A DNA stretch of 64,000 bases from Caulobacter segnis (lineage in GTDB: Bacteria; Pseudomonadota; Alphaproteobacteria; Caulobacterales; Caulobacteraceae): the NCBI RefSeq assembly GCF_023935105.1, contig NZ_CP096040.1:992001-1056000 (forward strand), given 5' to 3'. A program made the translations under genes and the position numbers. The notes beneath the pieces were generated by a model. That model did not search any database. It worked only from the letters and a program-made list of their open reading frames with translations, and had not been told where the DNA came from. Below, piece after piece: positions 45,390 to 54,445 of this stretch. Each line of letters starts with the position of its first letter. Position 1 is the first letter of the stretch.

Positions 45390-46565
45390 ATGTCGGTTGT
45401 TGATGGTGGATCGGCGGGGACCGGTCTGGTGGCGAGGGTCAAGGGCATACTGCTTTCGCCCTCCACGGAATGGGAACGGATCGAGCGGGAGCCCGCCACG
45501 ATCGGCGGCCTGTTCACGGGTTATGTCTGCATCCTGGCCGCGATCCCGGCCGTTGCGGGCTTGATCGGCGGCCAGGTGTTCGGCCACGGAATTCCCGGAT
45601 TCTCGTTCAAGCCCGGCCTGGGCTTCGCGATCGCCACGGCGGTGATCGGCTATGTCGGCGCGCTGCTGATGACCTTCATCCTGGGCATGGTGATCGACGG
45701 CCTGGCGCCCAGCTTCGGAGCCGAGAAGAACCGCGTGCAGGCTTTCAAGGTCGCGGCCTATTCCGGCACCGCCGGCTGGGTGGCGGGCGTGCTGCAGATC
45801 GTTCCCGCCCTGGGGATCATCACCCTGCTGGCCAGCCTCTATGGATGCTATCTGCTGTATCTGGGGCTGCCCCGCGTGATGAAGGCGCCGGCCGACAAGG
45901 CGCCTGGCTACGCCATCGTCACGATCATCGTGGCCATCGTGGTGTCCATCGTCATCAGCATGGTCACGGCGGCGGTTGGCGGCCTGGCCGGACTGGGCGG
46001 GCTTTCCGCCATGAACCATGCCGGCAAGGCCTCCGGCACGGTCGAGGTCAACGGCGCCAAGATCGACGTCGGCCGCATGCAGGCCGCGGCCGAGCGCGCC
46101 GAGGCCCTGTCGAAGAACCCGGGCAAGGCCGCTTCGCCGGAAGCGCTGAAGGCCCTGCTGCCCGCCAGCGCCGCCGGCTATTCGCGCGCCAGCGTCGAGA
46201 CCAGCTCGAGCGGGACCGACCAGGCCGCGATCGTGGTGGCCACCGGCCAGTACGAGAAGCCGGACGGCGCCGCGTTCCGCCTGGAGATCACCGACCTTGG
46301 TCCGATGGCCGGCCTGACCGCCCTGGCCGCCGGCATGAACGGCCACGCGACCAAGGAGACCGCCAGCGGCTACGAGAAGACCGAGACCATCGACGGGCGC
46401 CTGACGACCGAGGAATGGGATCGCGACAGCAAGTCGGGCAAGTACTCGGTGGTGTACGGCGACCGCTTCTCGGTCCAGGCGGACGGCTCGGCCGCCAGCA
46501 TCGACGACCTGAAGGCCGCGGTGCGGGCGGTCGACGGTGGACGCCTGGAAGCGATGGCCAAGTAG
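45390..46565 (+). CDS. Yip1-family membrane protein
   Basis: 391 residues starting MSVVDGG behind AGGAG. The opening VKGILLSPSTEWERIEREPAT is the typical bacterial YIP1 entry. Five membrane segments follow between about residues 47 and 210. A soluble C-terminal half of about 160 residues has a low-complexity start and then a beta-rich domain; its role is unknown. Bacterial YIP1 proteins have no settled function. Transcribed alone, divergently from the acetylation operon. Confidence 0.8.
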   Translation: MSVVDGGSAGTGLVARVKGILLSPSTEWERIEREPATIGGLFTGYVCILAAIPAVAGLIGGQVFGHGIPGFSFKPGLGFAIATAVIGYVGALLMTFILGMVIDGLAPSFGAEKNRVQAFKVAAYSGTAGWVAGVLQIVPALGIITLLASLYGCYLLYLGLPRVMKAPADKAPGYAIVTIIVAIVVSIVISMVTAAVGGLAGLGGLSAMNHAGKASGTVEVNGAKIDVGRMQAAAERAEALSKNPGKAASPEALKALLPASAAGYSRASVETSSSGTDQAAIVVATGQYEKPDGAAFRLEITDLGPMAGLTALAAGMNGHATKETASGYEKTETIDGRLTTEEWDRDSKSGKYSVVYGDRFSVQADGSAASIDDLKAAVRAVDGGRLEAMAK

Positions 46566-46585
46566 GGGCGAGCCACCTCATCGGC

Positions 46586-46680
46586 GTCATCCCGGCCGGA
46601 GCGCTTAGCGCTGAGAGCCGGGGGGCGCACTGCGCTTGGCCCCTGGGTCCCGGATAGCCTCCGCGAGGCTTCCGGGATGA
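46586..46680. repeat. Intergenic palindromic element with GTCATCCCGG ends
   Basis: GTCATCCCGG (46586-46595) is the exact reverse complement of CCGGGATGAC (46671-46680). Nested inside are AGCGCTTAGCGCT and AGCCTC..GAGGCT hairpins. It fills most of the space between the convergent Yip1 and hybrid kinase genes and could also terminate both. Confidence 0.8.
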
Positions 46681-46698
46681 CACGGGATTGGGTCGTTC

Positions 46699-48627
46699 CT
46701 ACGACGCCTTGCGCGTCCTGGGTCGTTCGGCGGTCAGCGCCGTGGCGATGGCCTGGGTCAAGGCGGTCGGCGACAGCGGCTTGGCGATCGCGCCATCCAT
46801 GCCGGCGGCCAGATAGGCGGCCTGCTGGTGGGCCATGGCGTTGGCGGTCATGGCCAGGATCGGCGCGGCGCCCGCGTGGCCCTTGAGGGCGCGGATGCGC
46901 TGGGTGGCCTCGACGCCGTCCATGCCGGGCATCTGGATGTCCATCAGGATCAGGTCGAAGCCGGCGCGGGCGGCGGCCACGCCCTGCACTCCGTCCTCGG
47001 CGGTGGTCACCCGTGCGCCCAGAGCCTCCAGCATGCGGCTGGCGATCAGGCGGTTGGTGGCGTTGTCCTCGACCAGGAGCACGCGCAGGCCGGCGAACAG
47101 CGGGGCGTCGGCCTCGTCGTCGTGCGCGGCGGGGGCGGGGCAGGCGTCGGCCTCGACCTCCAGCCAGAAGGTCGAGCCCTGGCCCAGGGTGCTCTCGAAC
47201 CCGACCTCGCCGCCCATCATCTCGGCCAGGCGCCGGCAAATGGCCAGGCCCAGGCCCGAACCGCCGAAGCGGCGAGTCGTCGAGCCGTCGCCCTGGTGGA
47301 AGCGCTCGAACAGCGTCTTGCCGGCCTCCTCGCCGATGCCGACGCCGGTATCCTGGATCTCGAAGCGCAACCGCGGGCGATCGCCCGCGCGCGCTCCGGA
47401 CAGTCGGGCCACGACGCCCCCCTGCAGGGTGAACTTCACCGCGTTGCCCAGCAGGTTGAACAGGGCCTGGCGCAGGCGCAGCGGATCGGTGGCGACCCAG
47501 CCCAGGTCGCCTTCGCCCGCTGGGGGCGCCTCGACGCGCAGATACAGGCCCTTGGCCTCGGCCTGGGGGCGCAGCATGTCGGCCACGCCCGCCAGCAGAT
47601 CGGCGGGTTCCACCGGCTCGGCCGTCAGCTCCAGCTTGCCGGCCTCGATCTTCGAGAAGTCGATGATGTCGTTCAGCAGCTCCGACAGCATCGCGCCGCA
47701 GCCCAGGGCCTCGGTCAGCAGGCGGCGGCCGTCGTCGGTCAGCCGCTCGCTCTTCAGCAGGTGCAGCACGCCCAGCACGCCATTCATCGGGGTGCGGATC
47801 TCGTGGCTCATATTGGCCAGGAACTGGCTCTTGGCCTCGCCGGCGGCCAGGGCCGCGTCGCGGGCGTCGACCAGCTCGGTGACGTTCTGGCTGATGCCGA
47901 TCACGTCCCAGGCGTGGGGGCTGGCCCCGCGCACGCCGCGCCAGGCCGCGTGCATGTGCGCCCAGGCCTCGTTGCCGGGATCCAGGTAGCGGTAGTCGAT
48001 CTCGACATGCTCGCCGGTGCGCAGGGTGCGGGAGAAGGCCTCCCAGACCCGCTCGCGGTCCTCGGCGTGGATCGACATCGTCATCTCGGCCACGGTCATC
48101 GTCCGCATGCCGCCTTGCGGCGCGCTGGGCGTGGGGATGTCCTGGTCGAAGACGTAGACGCCCTTGCGCGGGTTGAAGCGCCAGACATAGACGCCGGCGG
48201 CGGTGCGCAGCAGCTCGTTCGAGCGCTCGGCCTGCTGGCGGACGATCTCGCGGGCGCGGTCCTCGCTGAAGTCCTGGAACACGATCATCAGGCCGCCGCC
48301 TTCCAGGACCTTGGACTGCGAGCGCACCCACAGCCAGCCGCCGCCTTTGCGGGCCAGGCGGTGCTGCGAGCGGGCGTGGCCGACGACGCGCAGGGCGTCG
48401 GCGATCGCGTGGATCACCTCGGTGTCGTGCAGGTGGAAGAAGTCGCGGATCGGCCGGCCCAGGGTGTCCTCGGCGGTCCAGCCGGTCAGGTTGGTCCAGG
48501 CGGGATTGACGCGGATGATGGCGTCGTCCTGCAGGATGACGAACATGTCGAGGCTGCTCTGGAAGAACCAGTCGGCCGCCGCCGCTTCGATTCTGGAGGC
48601 AGCCTCGGCGTCCAAGCGCTTGCCCAT
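46699..48627 (-). CDS. Hybrid sensor histidine kinase/response regulator (PAS-PAS-HisKA-HATPase-REC)
   Basis: 642 residues, no membrane segment, so probably a soluble cytoplasmic sensor. The ATG at 48627 is chosen because GAGGGAA precedes it. Domains: PAS 1 (about 25-140, IIRVNPAWTNLTGW), a second PAS-like domain (about 150-255), HisKA with the phospho-His in NMSHEIRTPMNGVL (about residue 271), HATPase (GGSGLGLAICRRL), and a C-terminal receiver (LLVEDNATNRLIA; phospho-Asp in LILMDIQMPGMDG near residue 562; Lys in AKPLSP). No Hpt domain is present, so output would need a separate phosphotransferase. Confidence 0.94.
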   Translation of the reverse strand: MGKRLDAEAASRIEAAAADWFFQSSLDMFVILQDDAIIRVNPAWTNLTGWTAEDTLGRPIRDFFHLHDTEVIHAIADALRVVGHARSQHRLARKGGGWLWVRSQSKVLEGGGLMIVFQDFSEDRAREIVRQQAERSNELLRTAAGVYVWRFNPRKGVYVFDQDIPTPSAPQGGMRTMTVAEMTMSIHAEDRERVWEAFSRTLRTGEHVEIDYRYLDPGNEAWAHMHAAWRGVRGASPHAWDVIGISQNVTELVDARDAALAAGEAKSQFLANMSHEIRTPMNGVLGVLHLLKSERLTDDGRRLLTEALGCGAMLSELLNDIIDFSKIEAGKLELTAEPVEPADLLAGVADMLRPQAEAKGLYLRVEAPPAGEGDLGWVATDPLRLRQALFNLLGNAVKFTLQGGVVARLSGARAGDRPRLRFEIQDTGVGIGEEAGKTLFERFHQGDGSTTRRFGGSGLGLAICRRLAEMMGGEVGFESTLGQGSTFWLEVEADACPAPAAHDDEADAPLFAGLRVLLVEDNATNRLIASRMLEALGARVTTAEDGVQGVAAARAGFDLILMDIQMPGMDGVEATQRIRALKGHAGAAPILAMTANAMAHQQAAYLAAGMDGAIAKPLSPTALTQAIATALTAERPRTRKAS

Positions 48628-48761
48628 CCCGTTTCCCTCGTTTTCAATCGATATGCGCAGGATCGGGTAAAGTTTACGTTGCGACGAAAGGTCTCGGCGG
48701 CGATTTCGATCCATGGGTATGCAAGCATGACCGGAAAAGGTCGCGAGGGGAGTCCAGGACT

Positions 48762-49988
48762 TTGAGTACACCAGAAGCCGTAGGGCTATCGAGTGATCGA
48801 CTGAATCGCATCGATCGTTTCATAAAGACTAAGTATATCGACAGCGGAAAACTACCCTGCGCGCTCACCCAAGTCTGGCGGCGTGGGCAACTGGCCTATA
48901 CGTCGGTACTGGGCAGCGCCGATATCGAGCGCGGGAAGCCGTTGAAGGCTGACAGCCTGTTTCGCATCTACTCGATGACCAAGCCGGTCACCAGCGTGGC
49001 CTTCATGATGCTGGTCGAGGACGGGCTGGTGGCCCTGGACGACCCGGTGCACCGCTTCATCCCGGCCTGGCGCGACCAGGGCGTGTTCGTGGCCGGAACG
49101 CCGGGCGCGTTCCAGACCCGGCGCGCGGCCGAGCCGATGCGGATGATCGACCTGCTGCGCCACACCTCCGGTCTGACGTACGGCTTCCAGCAGCGGACCA
49201 ATGTCGACGCGGCCTATCGCAAGCTGAAGCTGGACGGCGTCGACAGCGAGGGCGGGCTGCAGGGCTATGTCGACGCCCTGGCGACCGTGCCGCTGGAGTT
49301 CTCGCCTGGCGAGTCCTGGAACTATTCGGTGTCGACCGACGTCCTCGGCTATCTGGTCGAGAAGATCTCGGGCCTGCCGTTCGACGTCTTCCTGAAGACC
49401 CGCATCTTCGACCCGCTGAAGATGGTCGACACCGGCTTCTTCGTCCCCGAAGGCCAGCGCGATCGCTTCACCGCGTGCTACGCCCTGACGCCGACGGGCA
49501 AGGTGGTGCTGCAGGACGATCCCGAGAAGAGCCGCTTCCTGACCGATCCGTCGGTCAAGTCCGGCGGCGGCGGCCTGGTCTCGACCGCCGACGACTACAT
49601 GCGCTTCTGCCGCATGCTGCTGAACGGTGGCGAGCTGGATGGCGCGCGCCTGCTCAGCCCCAAGACCATCAGGCTGATGACCATGAACCACCTGCCCGGC
49701 GGCAAGGAGCTGGTGCATCTGTCCAAGTCGCTGTTCAGCGAGGCGGTGTTCGAGGGGCTGGGCTTCGGCCTCGGCTTCGCCATGACCATCGACCAGGCCC
49801 GGACCAAGAACCTGGGCTCGCTGGGCGAATACTTCTGGGGCGGCATGGCCTCGACGGCGTTCTGGATCGATCCGGTCGAGGACCTGGCGGTGGTGTTCAT
49901 GACCCAGCTGATGCCCTCGACCGCGTATCCGATCCGTCGGGAACTGCGGACGCTGGTGTATTCGAGCTTCACGGAAGCGGCGGGGTAG
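48762..49988 (+). CDS. Serine hydrolase, beta-lactamase/EstB-like (class C fold)
   Basis: 408 residues from a TTG start preceded by GAGGGGAG. The SxxK catalytic motif is SMTK (Ser71, Lys74), and the Tyr motif is in SWNYSVSTDVLGYL (near residue 187). There is no signal peptide, which argues for a cytosolic EstB-type esterase rather than a periplasmic beta-lactamase. It is divergent from the hybrid kinase with 134 bases between starts. The substrate is unknown. Confidence 0.9.
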   Translation: MSTPEAVGLSSDRLNRIDRFIKTKYIDSGKLPCALTQVWRRGQLAYTSVLGSADIERGKPLKADSLFRIYSMTKPVTSVAFMMLVEDGLVALDDPVHRFIPAWRDQGVFVAGTPGAFQTRRAAEPMRMIDLLRHTSGLTYGFQQRTNVDAAYRKLKLDGVDSEGGLQGYVDALATVPLEFSPGESWNYSVSTDVLGYLVEKISGLPFDVFLKTRIFDPLKMVDTGFFVPEGQRDRFTACYALTPTGKVVLQDDPEKSRFLTDPSVKSGGGGLVSTADDYMRFCRMLLNGGELDGARLLSPKTIRLMTMNHLPGGKELVHLSKSLFSEAVFEGLGFGLGFAMTIDQARTKNLGSLGEYFWGGMASTAFWIDPVEDLAVVFMTQLMPSTAYPIRRELRTLVYSSFTEAAG

Positions 49989-49993
49989 ATGAG

Positions 49994-50110
49994 CAATCCT
50001 CCCCCTAGCGGGGGAGGTGGTCCGAAGGACCGGAGGGGGAAGTGCCGGAGAGCTTGCCTCTTCCCCCTCGTCTCTTCGAGCCGACACCTCCCCCGCCGGG
50101 GGGAGGATTG
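49994..50110. repeat. Intergenic palindromic element with CAATCCTCCCCC ends
   Basis: A 26-base arm at 49994-50019 is the reverse complement of 50085-50110 at 24 of 26 positions. Each arm is a CTCCCCC/GGGGGAG hairpin. The interior carries a third stem, GGTCC/GGACC. It lies directly after the esterase stop and may also serve as its terminator. Confidence 0.88.
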
Positions 50111-50531
50111 GAGCTGGCTTCACCCGCAAAGAAAACGGCGCGGGAGGTCTTCCCGCGCCGAGTTGCGCTTTACCAAAGTCCGACGCATTGCGAGCAATAC
50201 GCCACGCTCGCGGATCCACCGACTTCGAAACGTCAGGACGCGTGCAAGTCGCGCCCAAAGCCCATGACTTTCCGCGAACGCCCTCCCCAGCGCGGATCAT
50301 TCTCTCTGGATTTCAGCTAAATGCGAAGGTGGCGCTCGTCCGACCTCGCACCCGCTCCCATGGATGACCTCGGCTGAAACTGTGATTTCGAATTTGGAGT
50401 ATGCCGTTTGAGCCGTCAACGGCCGGCGCCGCGAAAACAGGCGCCCGCGCCGGGGTCTGGACATCTTCGCCGGAGCGTGCAGGCTGGCTTCAAACAATCG
50501 TTCAATGAACAAGACAGGGGTGGAAGCCGTC
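50111..50531. other. Gene-free region upstream of the FadB-like gene
   Basis: About 420 bases without a convincing protein gene on either strand. It holds a minus-strand intrinsic terminator (listed separately) that is not explained by any annotated minus-strand gene, and the promoter region of the beta-oxidation gene. The base composition is more AT-rich around 50380-50410. Confidence 0.5.
50132..50160 (-). terminator. Orphan intrinsic terminator on the minus strand
   Basis: CGGCGCGGGA (50136-50145) pairs perfectly with TCCCGCGCCG (50151-50160). Read on the minus strand the stem is followed by TTTTC; on the plus strand no T-run follows. No minus-strand gene is known to end here, which suggests an unannotated transcript. 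Confidence 0.75.
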
Positions 50532-52610
50532 ATGGCCGCGATCAACGCCGTCACCGATCTTTCCGTCGAAGGCGACATTGGCGTCGTCACGCTGAACTCG
50601 CCGCCGGTCAACGCGCTGTCGGCCCAGGTCCGCGAAGGCCTGAAGGGCGCGTTCGAGGGCGCGATCGCCGATCCGGCCGTCAAGGCGATCGTGCTGATCT
50701 GCGACGGCCGCACCTTCATCGCCGGCGCCGACATCACCGAGTTCGGCAAGGCCATGACCGGGCCGTCGCTGCAGGACGTCCAGGCCATCATCGAAAACTC
50801 GCCCAAGCCCGTCGTGGCCGCGATCCACGGTACGGCCCTGGGCGGCGGCTTGGAGGTGGCGCTGGTCGCCAACTACCGCGTGGCCGTGCCGTCGGCCAAG
50901 GCCGGCCTGCCCGAGGTCAACATCGGCCTGCTGCCTGGCGCCGGCGGCACCCAGCGCCTGCCGCGCATCGTCGGCGTCGAGAAGGCGCTGGAGATGGTCA
51001 CCAGCGGCCAGCACGTTCCGGCCAAGGCGGCGCTCGCCATGGGCCTGTTCGACGAACTGGTCGAGGAGGGGGACCTGCGCGCCGGGGCGATCGCCTTCGC
51101 CCATAAGGTGTTGGCCGAGGGCCGACCGCTGAACAAGGTCCGCGACCTCAACGCCAAGGTCGAGGCGGCGCGCGGCAAGCCCGAGATCTTCGCCGACTTC
51201 CGCAAGGCCAACGCCAAGAAGTTCCGCGGCTTCATGGCCCCCGAGAACAACATCAAGTGCATCGAGGCGGCGGTGAACCTGTCCTTCGACGAGGGGCTAA
51301 AGGAAGAGCGCAAGCTGTTCATGGAGCTGATGACCGGCAGCCAGTCGGCCGCCCAGCGCTATGTGTTCTTCGCCGAACGCCAAGCCGCCAAGATCCCGGA
51401 CGTGCCGGACGACACCCCGACCATCCCGGTCAAGAAGGTCGGTGTCATCGGGGCCGGCACCATGGGTGGCGGCATCTCGATGAACTTCCTCAACGCCGGC
51501 ATCCCGGTGACGATCATCGAGGCCAAGCAGGAGAACCTGGAGCGCGGCGTCGGCGTCATCCGCAAGAACTACGAGAACACCGCCAAGAAGGGCCGTCTGA
51601 CCCAGGACGACGTCGAAAAGCGCATGGGCCTGCTGACGCCCTCGATGAACCTCGAGGACCTCGCCGACTGCGACCTGATCATCGAGGCGGTGTTCGAGCT
51701 GATGGAGATCAAGAAGGAGGTCTTCGGCAAGCTGGACAAGATCGCCAAGCCCGGCGCGATCCTGGCCTCGAACACCTCGTACCTGGACATCGACGTGATC
51801 GCCGCCTCGACCTCGCGACCCGAGAGCGTGATCGGCCTGCACTTCTTCTCGCCGGCCAATGTCATGCGCCTGCTGGAGATCGTGCGCGGGGCCAAGACCG
51901 ACAAGTCGGTGATCGCCACGTCGATGCAGATCGGCAAGAAGATCGGCAAGGTCGCCGTGCTGGTCGGCAACTGCCACGGCTTCGTCGGCAACCGCATGCT
52001 GGCCCAGCGCCAGCGCGAGGCCCAGAAGCTGATCCTGGAAGGCGCCATGCCCTGGGACGTCGACCGGGTGCTGTTCGACTTCGGCCTGCCGATGGGGCCG
52101 TTCGCGATGAGTGACCTGGCCGGTCTCGACATCGGTTGGGATCCGGCCAAGACCAGTTCCTCGACCGTGCGCGAGGTGCTGTGCGAGATGGACCGCCGCG
52201 GCCAGAAGAACGGCAAGGGCTTCTACGACTACGACGAGAACCGCAACGCCAAGCCGTCGCCCGTGGTCGAGCAGGTGATCCGCGACTTCGCCGAGAAGCG
52301 CCAGATCCAGCGCCGCGAGATCAGCGACCAGGAGATCCTGGAGCGGTGCCTGTATCCGATGGTCAATGAGGGGGCGAAGATCCTGGAAGAGGGCAAGGCC
52401 ATCCGGGCGTCCGACATCGATATCGTCTGGATCAACGGCTATGGCTGGCCGGTCTATCGCGGCGGCCCGATGTTCTGGGGCGAGCTGGTGGGTCTCGACA
52501 AGATCCTGGCCAAGATGCGCGAGTTCCACGAGACGCTCGGCGACGACTTCAAGCCGTCGGCTCTGCTGGAGCGCCTGGTGGCCGAGGGCAAGGGTTTCAA
52601 GGACGCCTGA
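50532..52610 (+). CDS. Bifunctional enoyl-CoA hydratase/3-hydroxyacyl-CoA dehydrogenase (FadB/FadJ-like)
   Basis: 692 residues from the ATG at 50532, which has GGAAG at the right distance; an ATG at 50505 is weaker. Residues about 1-180 form the crotonase domain with GADITEFG (oxyanion side), [10 protein letters not shown] and [15 protein letters not shown], including both catalytic glutamates. From about residue 300 the NAD-binding [12 protein letters not shown] begins, followed by the dehydrogenase with the [12 protein letters not shown] block and the catalytic His region, then the helical C-terminal domain. It carries out two consecutive steps of fatty acid beta-oxidation. Followed by an acyl-CoA synthetase. 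Confidence 0.95.
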   Translation: MAAINAVTDLSVEGDIGVVTLNSPPVNALSAQVREGLKGAFEGAIADPAVKAIVLICDGRTFIAGADITEFGKAMTGPSLQDVQAIIENSPKPVVAAIHGTALGGGLEVALVANYRVAVPSAKAGLPEVNIGLLPGAGGTQRLPRIVGVEKALEMVTSGQHVPAKAALAMGLFDELVEEGDLRAGAIAFAHKVLAEGRPLNKVRDLNAKVEAARGKPEIFADFRKANAKKFRGFMAPENNIKCIEAAVNLSFDEGLKEERKLFMELMTGSQSAAQRYVFFAERQAAKIPDVPDDTPTIPVKKVGVIGAGTMGGGISMNFLNAGIPVTIIEAKQENLERGVGVIRKNYENTAKKGRLTQDDVEKRMGLLTPSMNLEDLADCDLIIEAVFELMEIKKEVFGKLDKIAKPGAILASNTSYLDIDVIAASTSRPESVIGLHFFSPANVMRLLEIVRGAKTDKSVIATSMQIGKKIGKVAVLVGNCHGFVGNRMLAQRQREAQKLILEGAMPWDVDRVLFDFGLPMGPFAMSDLAGLDIGWDPAKTSSSTVREVLCEMDRRGQKNGKGFYDYDENRNAKPSPVVEQVIRDFAEKRQIQRREISDQEILERCLYPMVNEGAKILEEGKAIRASDIDIVWINGYGWPVYRGGPMFWGELVGLDKILAKMREFHETLGDDFKPSALLERLVAEGKGFKDA

Positions 52611-52617
52611 CCGTTCC

Positions 52618-52636
52618 CTCCCCCTTGATGGGGGAG
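52618..52636 (+). terminator. Small hairpin after the FadB-like gene
   Basis: CTCCCCC (52618-52624) pairs with GGGGGAG (52630-52636) around TTGAT. No T-run follows, so it is a weak terminator or part of the neighbouring repeat element. Confidence 0.45.
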
Positions 52637-52648
52637 TGTGACCCCAAT

Positions 52649-52756
52649 CCGCTCATCCCCGCGAAAGCGGGGACCCAAGCGGACTTCGATTTGTAGCGCC
52701 GTTCAGGATTGATCGTCGGACTCGGCTTGGATCCCCGCTTTCGCGGAGATGAGCGG
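52649..52756. repeat. Palindromic repeat element, copy 1 (CCGCTCATCCCCGCG family)
   Basis: Arms of about 31 bases (52650-52680 and 52725-52755) are near-perfect reverse complements. Each contains the hairpin CCCCGCG/CGCGGGG around AAAG or TTTC. The element lies in the spacer between two plus-strand fatty-acid genes. A homologous copy is at 61487-61592, including the flanking GGTGTTTG. Confidence 0.92.
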
Positions 52757-52789
52757 TGTTTGGTGGATCGGGTTACGTAAGGAAAAGCC

Positions 52790-54331
52790 ATGACCATCGC
52801 CGCCATGATGTCCGCCGACTACGGCGTGATGGGCGATATCCTTCGCGAGCGGGCCAAGGCCGGCCCCAACCACCCGGCCGTGATCATGGAGACCGGCGAG
52901 AGCGTCACCTACGCCGAATTCGATGCCCTGGCCAACCGGGTCGCCGCCGCCCTGCAGCGTGACGGGATTGAGCTCGGCGAGGCGATCGCCGTCTGCGCCC
53001 TGTCGTCGATCCCCTACGCGGCGCTTTTCCTGGGCGCCTTGCGGGCCGGGGTGGCGGTGGCGCCGATCGCCCCGTCCTCGACGCCCGAGGCCATCGCCGG
53101 CATGGTCGCCGACTGCGGCGCCAAGCTGTTCTTCCTCGACGCCGGCGTGGAGGAAGCCCAGAAGCCCGCGCCGATCGCCGTCCGCCAAGTCCGTCTCGAC
53201 ACCGACGCCTTCGACGCCTGGCTGGCCCCGCTAAACGCCCGCCCGAGGCCGGTCGAGATCGGTCCCGACCACCCCTTCAACATCATCTATTCCAGCGGCA
53301 CGACCGGCACGCCCAAGGGCATCGTCCAGTCGCACGGCATGCGCTGGCGGCACGTGTTCCGGGGCGACGCGGTCGGCTATGGGCCCGACGCGGTCACCGT
53401 GCTGTCGACCCCGCTCTATTCGAACACCACCCTGGTCTGCTTCTTCCCCACCCTGGCGGGCGGCGGGACCGTGGTGCTGATGAAGAAGTTCGACGCCGGC
53501 CGCTATCTGGAGCTGGCCCAGGCCCATCGCATGACCCACACCATGCTGGTGCCGGTGCAGTACCGCCGCCTGATGGAGCGGCCGGACTTCGACCGCTACG
53601 ACCTGTCGTCGACGCATCTGAAGTTCTGCACCAGCGCGCCGTTCGCGGCCGAGCTGAAGGCCGACGTGCTGCGCCGCTGGCCCGGCGGACTGGTGGAATA
53701 CTTCGGCATGACCGAGGGCGGCGGCACCTGCATCCTGATCGCCCACGAGCATCCGGACAAGCTGCACACGGTCGGCCAGCCCGCGCCAGGCCACGACATT
53801 CGCCTGATCGACGAGGACGGCGTCCAGGTCGGCCCGGGCGTGGTCGGCGAGATCGTCGGCCGCTCGGCCGGCATGATGAACGGGTATCACGGCCGCCCGG
53901 ACAAGACCGCCGAGGCGACCTGGACCTCGCCCGAGGGTTGGCGCTTCATTCGAACGGGGGATGTCGGCCGCTTCGACGAGGACGGCTTCCTGACGCTGAT
54001 GGATCGCAAGAAGGACATGATCATCAGCGGCGGTTTCAACATCTATCCGTCCGACCTGGAGGCGGTGCTGATCCAGCATCCGGCCGTGGTCGAGGCGGCG
54101 GTGGTCGGCGTGCCGTCGGACGCCTGGGGCGAGACACCGGTGGCCTTCGTGGCGCTGAAAGGCGGGCAAGCGGCTGATCCGGGCGAGATCAAGGCCTTCG
54201 TCAACGGCCAGGTCGGTAAGACCCAGCGCCTGGCGGACGTTCGTGTCGTCGATAGCCTGCCGCGCAGCCATATCGGCAAGGTTTTGAAGCGAGAGCTGAG
54301 GGACTCCTGGCAAAAATCGCCTAGTGCTTGA
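52790..54331 (+). CDS. AMP-binding acyl-CoA synthetase (class I adenylate-forming)
   Basis: 513 residues. It activates a carboxylic acid, probably a fatty acid, to its CoA thioester. Motifs are the phosphate-binding IIYSSGTTGTPKG (about residues 162-174), YFGMTEGGG, RTGDVGRFDEDGF, DRKKDMIISGGFNIYP (the hinge), and the C-terminal catalytic Lys in HIGKVLKREL. The start follows AAGGAAAAGCC. It lies behind the FadB-like gene on the same strand, consistent with fatty acid degradation, although a palindromic element separates them. Acid chain length cannot be predicted. Confidence 0.93.
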   Translation: MTIAAMMSADYGVMGDILRERAKAGPNHPAVIMETGESVTYAEFDALANRVAAALQRDGIELGEAIAVCALSSIPYAALFLGALRAGVAVAPIAPSSTPEAIAGMVADCGAKLFFLDAGVEEAQKPAPIAVRQVRLDTDAFDAWLAPLNARPRPVEIGPDHPFNIIYSSGTTGTPKGIVQSHGMRWRHVFRGDAVGYGPDAVTVLSTPLYSNTTLVCFFPTLAGGGTVVLMKKFDAGRYLELAQAHRMTHTMLVPVQYRRLMERPDFDRYDLSSTHLKFCTSAPFAAELKADVLRRWPGGLVEYFGMTEGGGTCILIAHEHPDKLHTVGQPAPGHDIRLIDEDGVQVGPGVVGEIVGRSAGMMNGYHGRPDKTAEATWTSPEGWRFIRTGDVGRFDEDGFLTLMDRKKDMIISGGFNIYPSDLEAVLIQHPAVVEAAVVGVPSDAWGETPVAFVALKGGQAADPGEIKAFVNGQVGKTQRLADVRVVDSLPRSHIGKVLKRELRDSWQKSPSA

Positions 54332-54445
54332 TCGTTTTTGCCGCGACCGCGCGCCGCATTAGGCCCGGTGGAATCGATAATTACGGTTGCTTAACCATGA
54401 GGTGCGGCCATCGGGTCGCCCGGTTCGTCGTGGATTGCGCCCGTT

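Noticed and set aside
50160-50300. Minus-strand frame reading DPRAWRIARNASDFGKAQ upstream of the orphan terminator
   Set aside because: It runs straight through the terminator hairpin and then through the esterase gene in antisense, with no start signal, so coding is unlikely.
50170-50420. Possible RNase P RNA or tmRNA on the minus strand
   Set aside because: A GGAAAGTC segment recalls the RNase P core, but the flanking conserved sequences are missing. No tmRNA tag-peptide coding or T-loop sequence was found.
49994-52756. CRISPR array from the spaced palindromic repeats
   Set aside because: The repeats are few, differ in sequence, are inverted pairs rather than direct repeats, and no cas genes are present.
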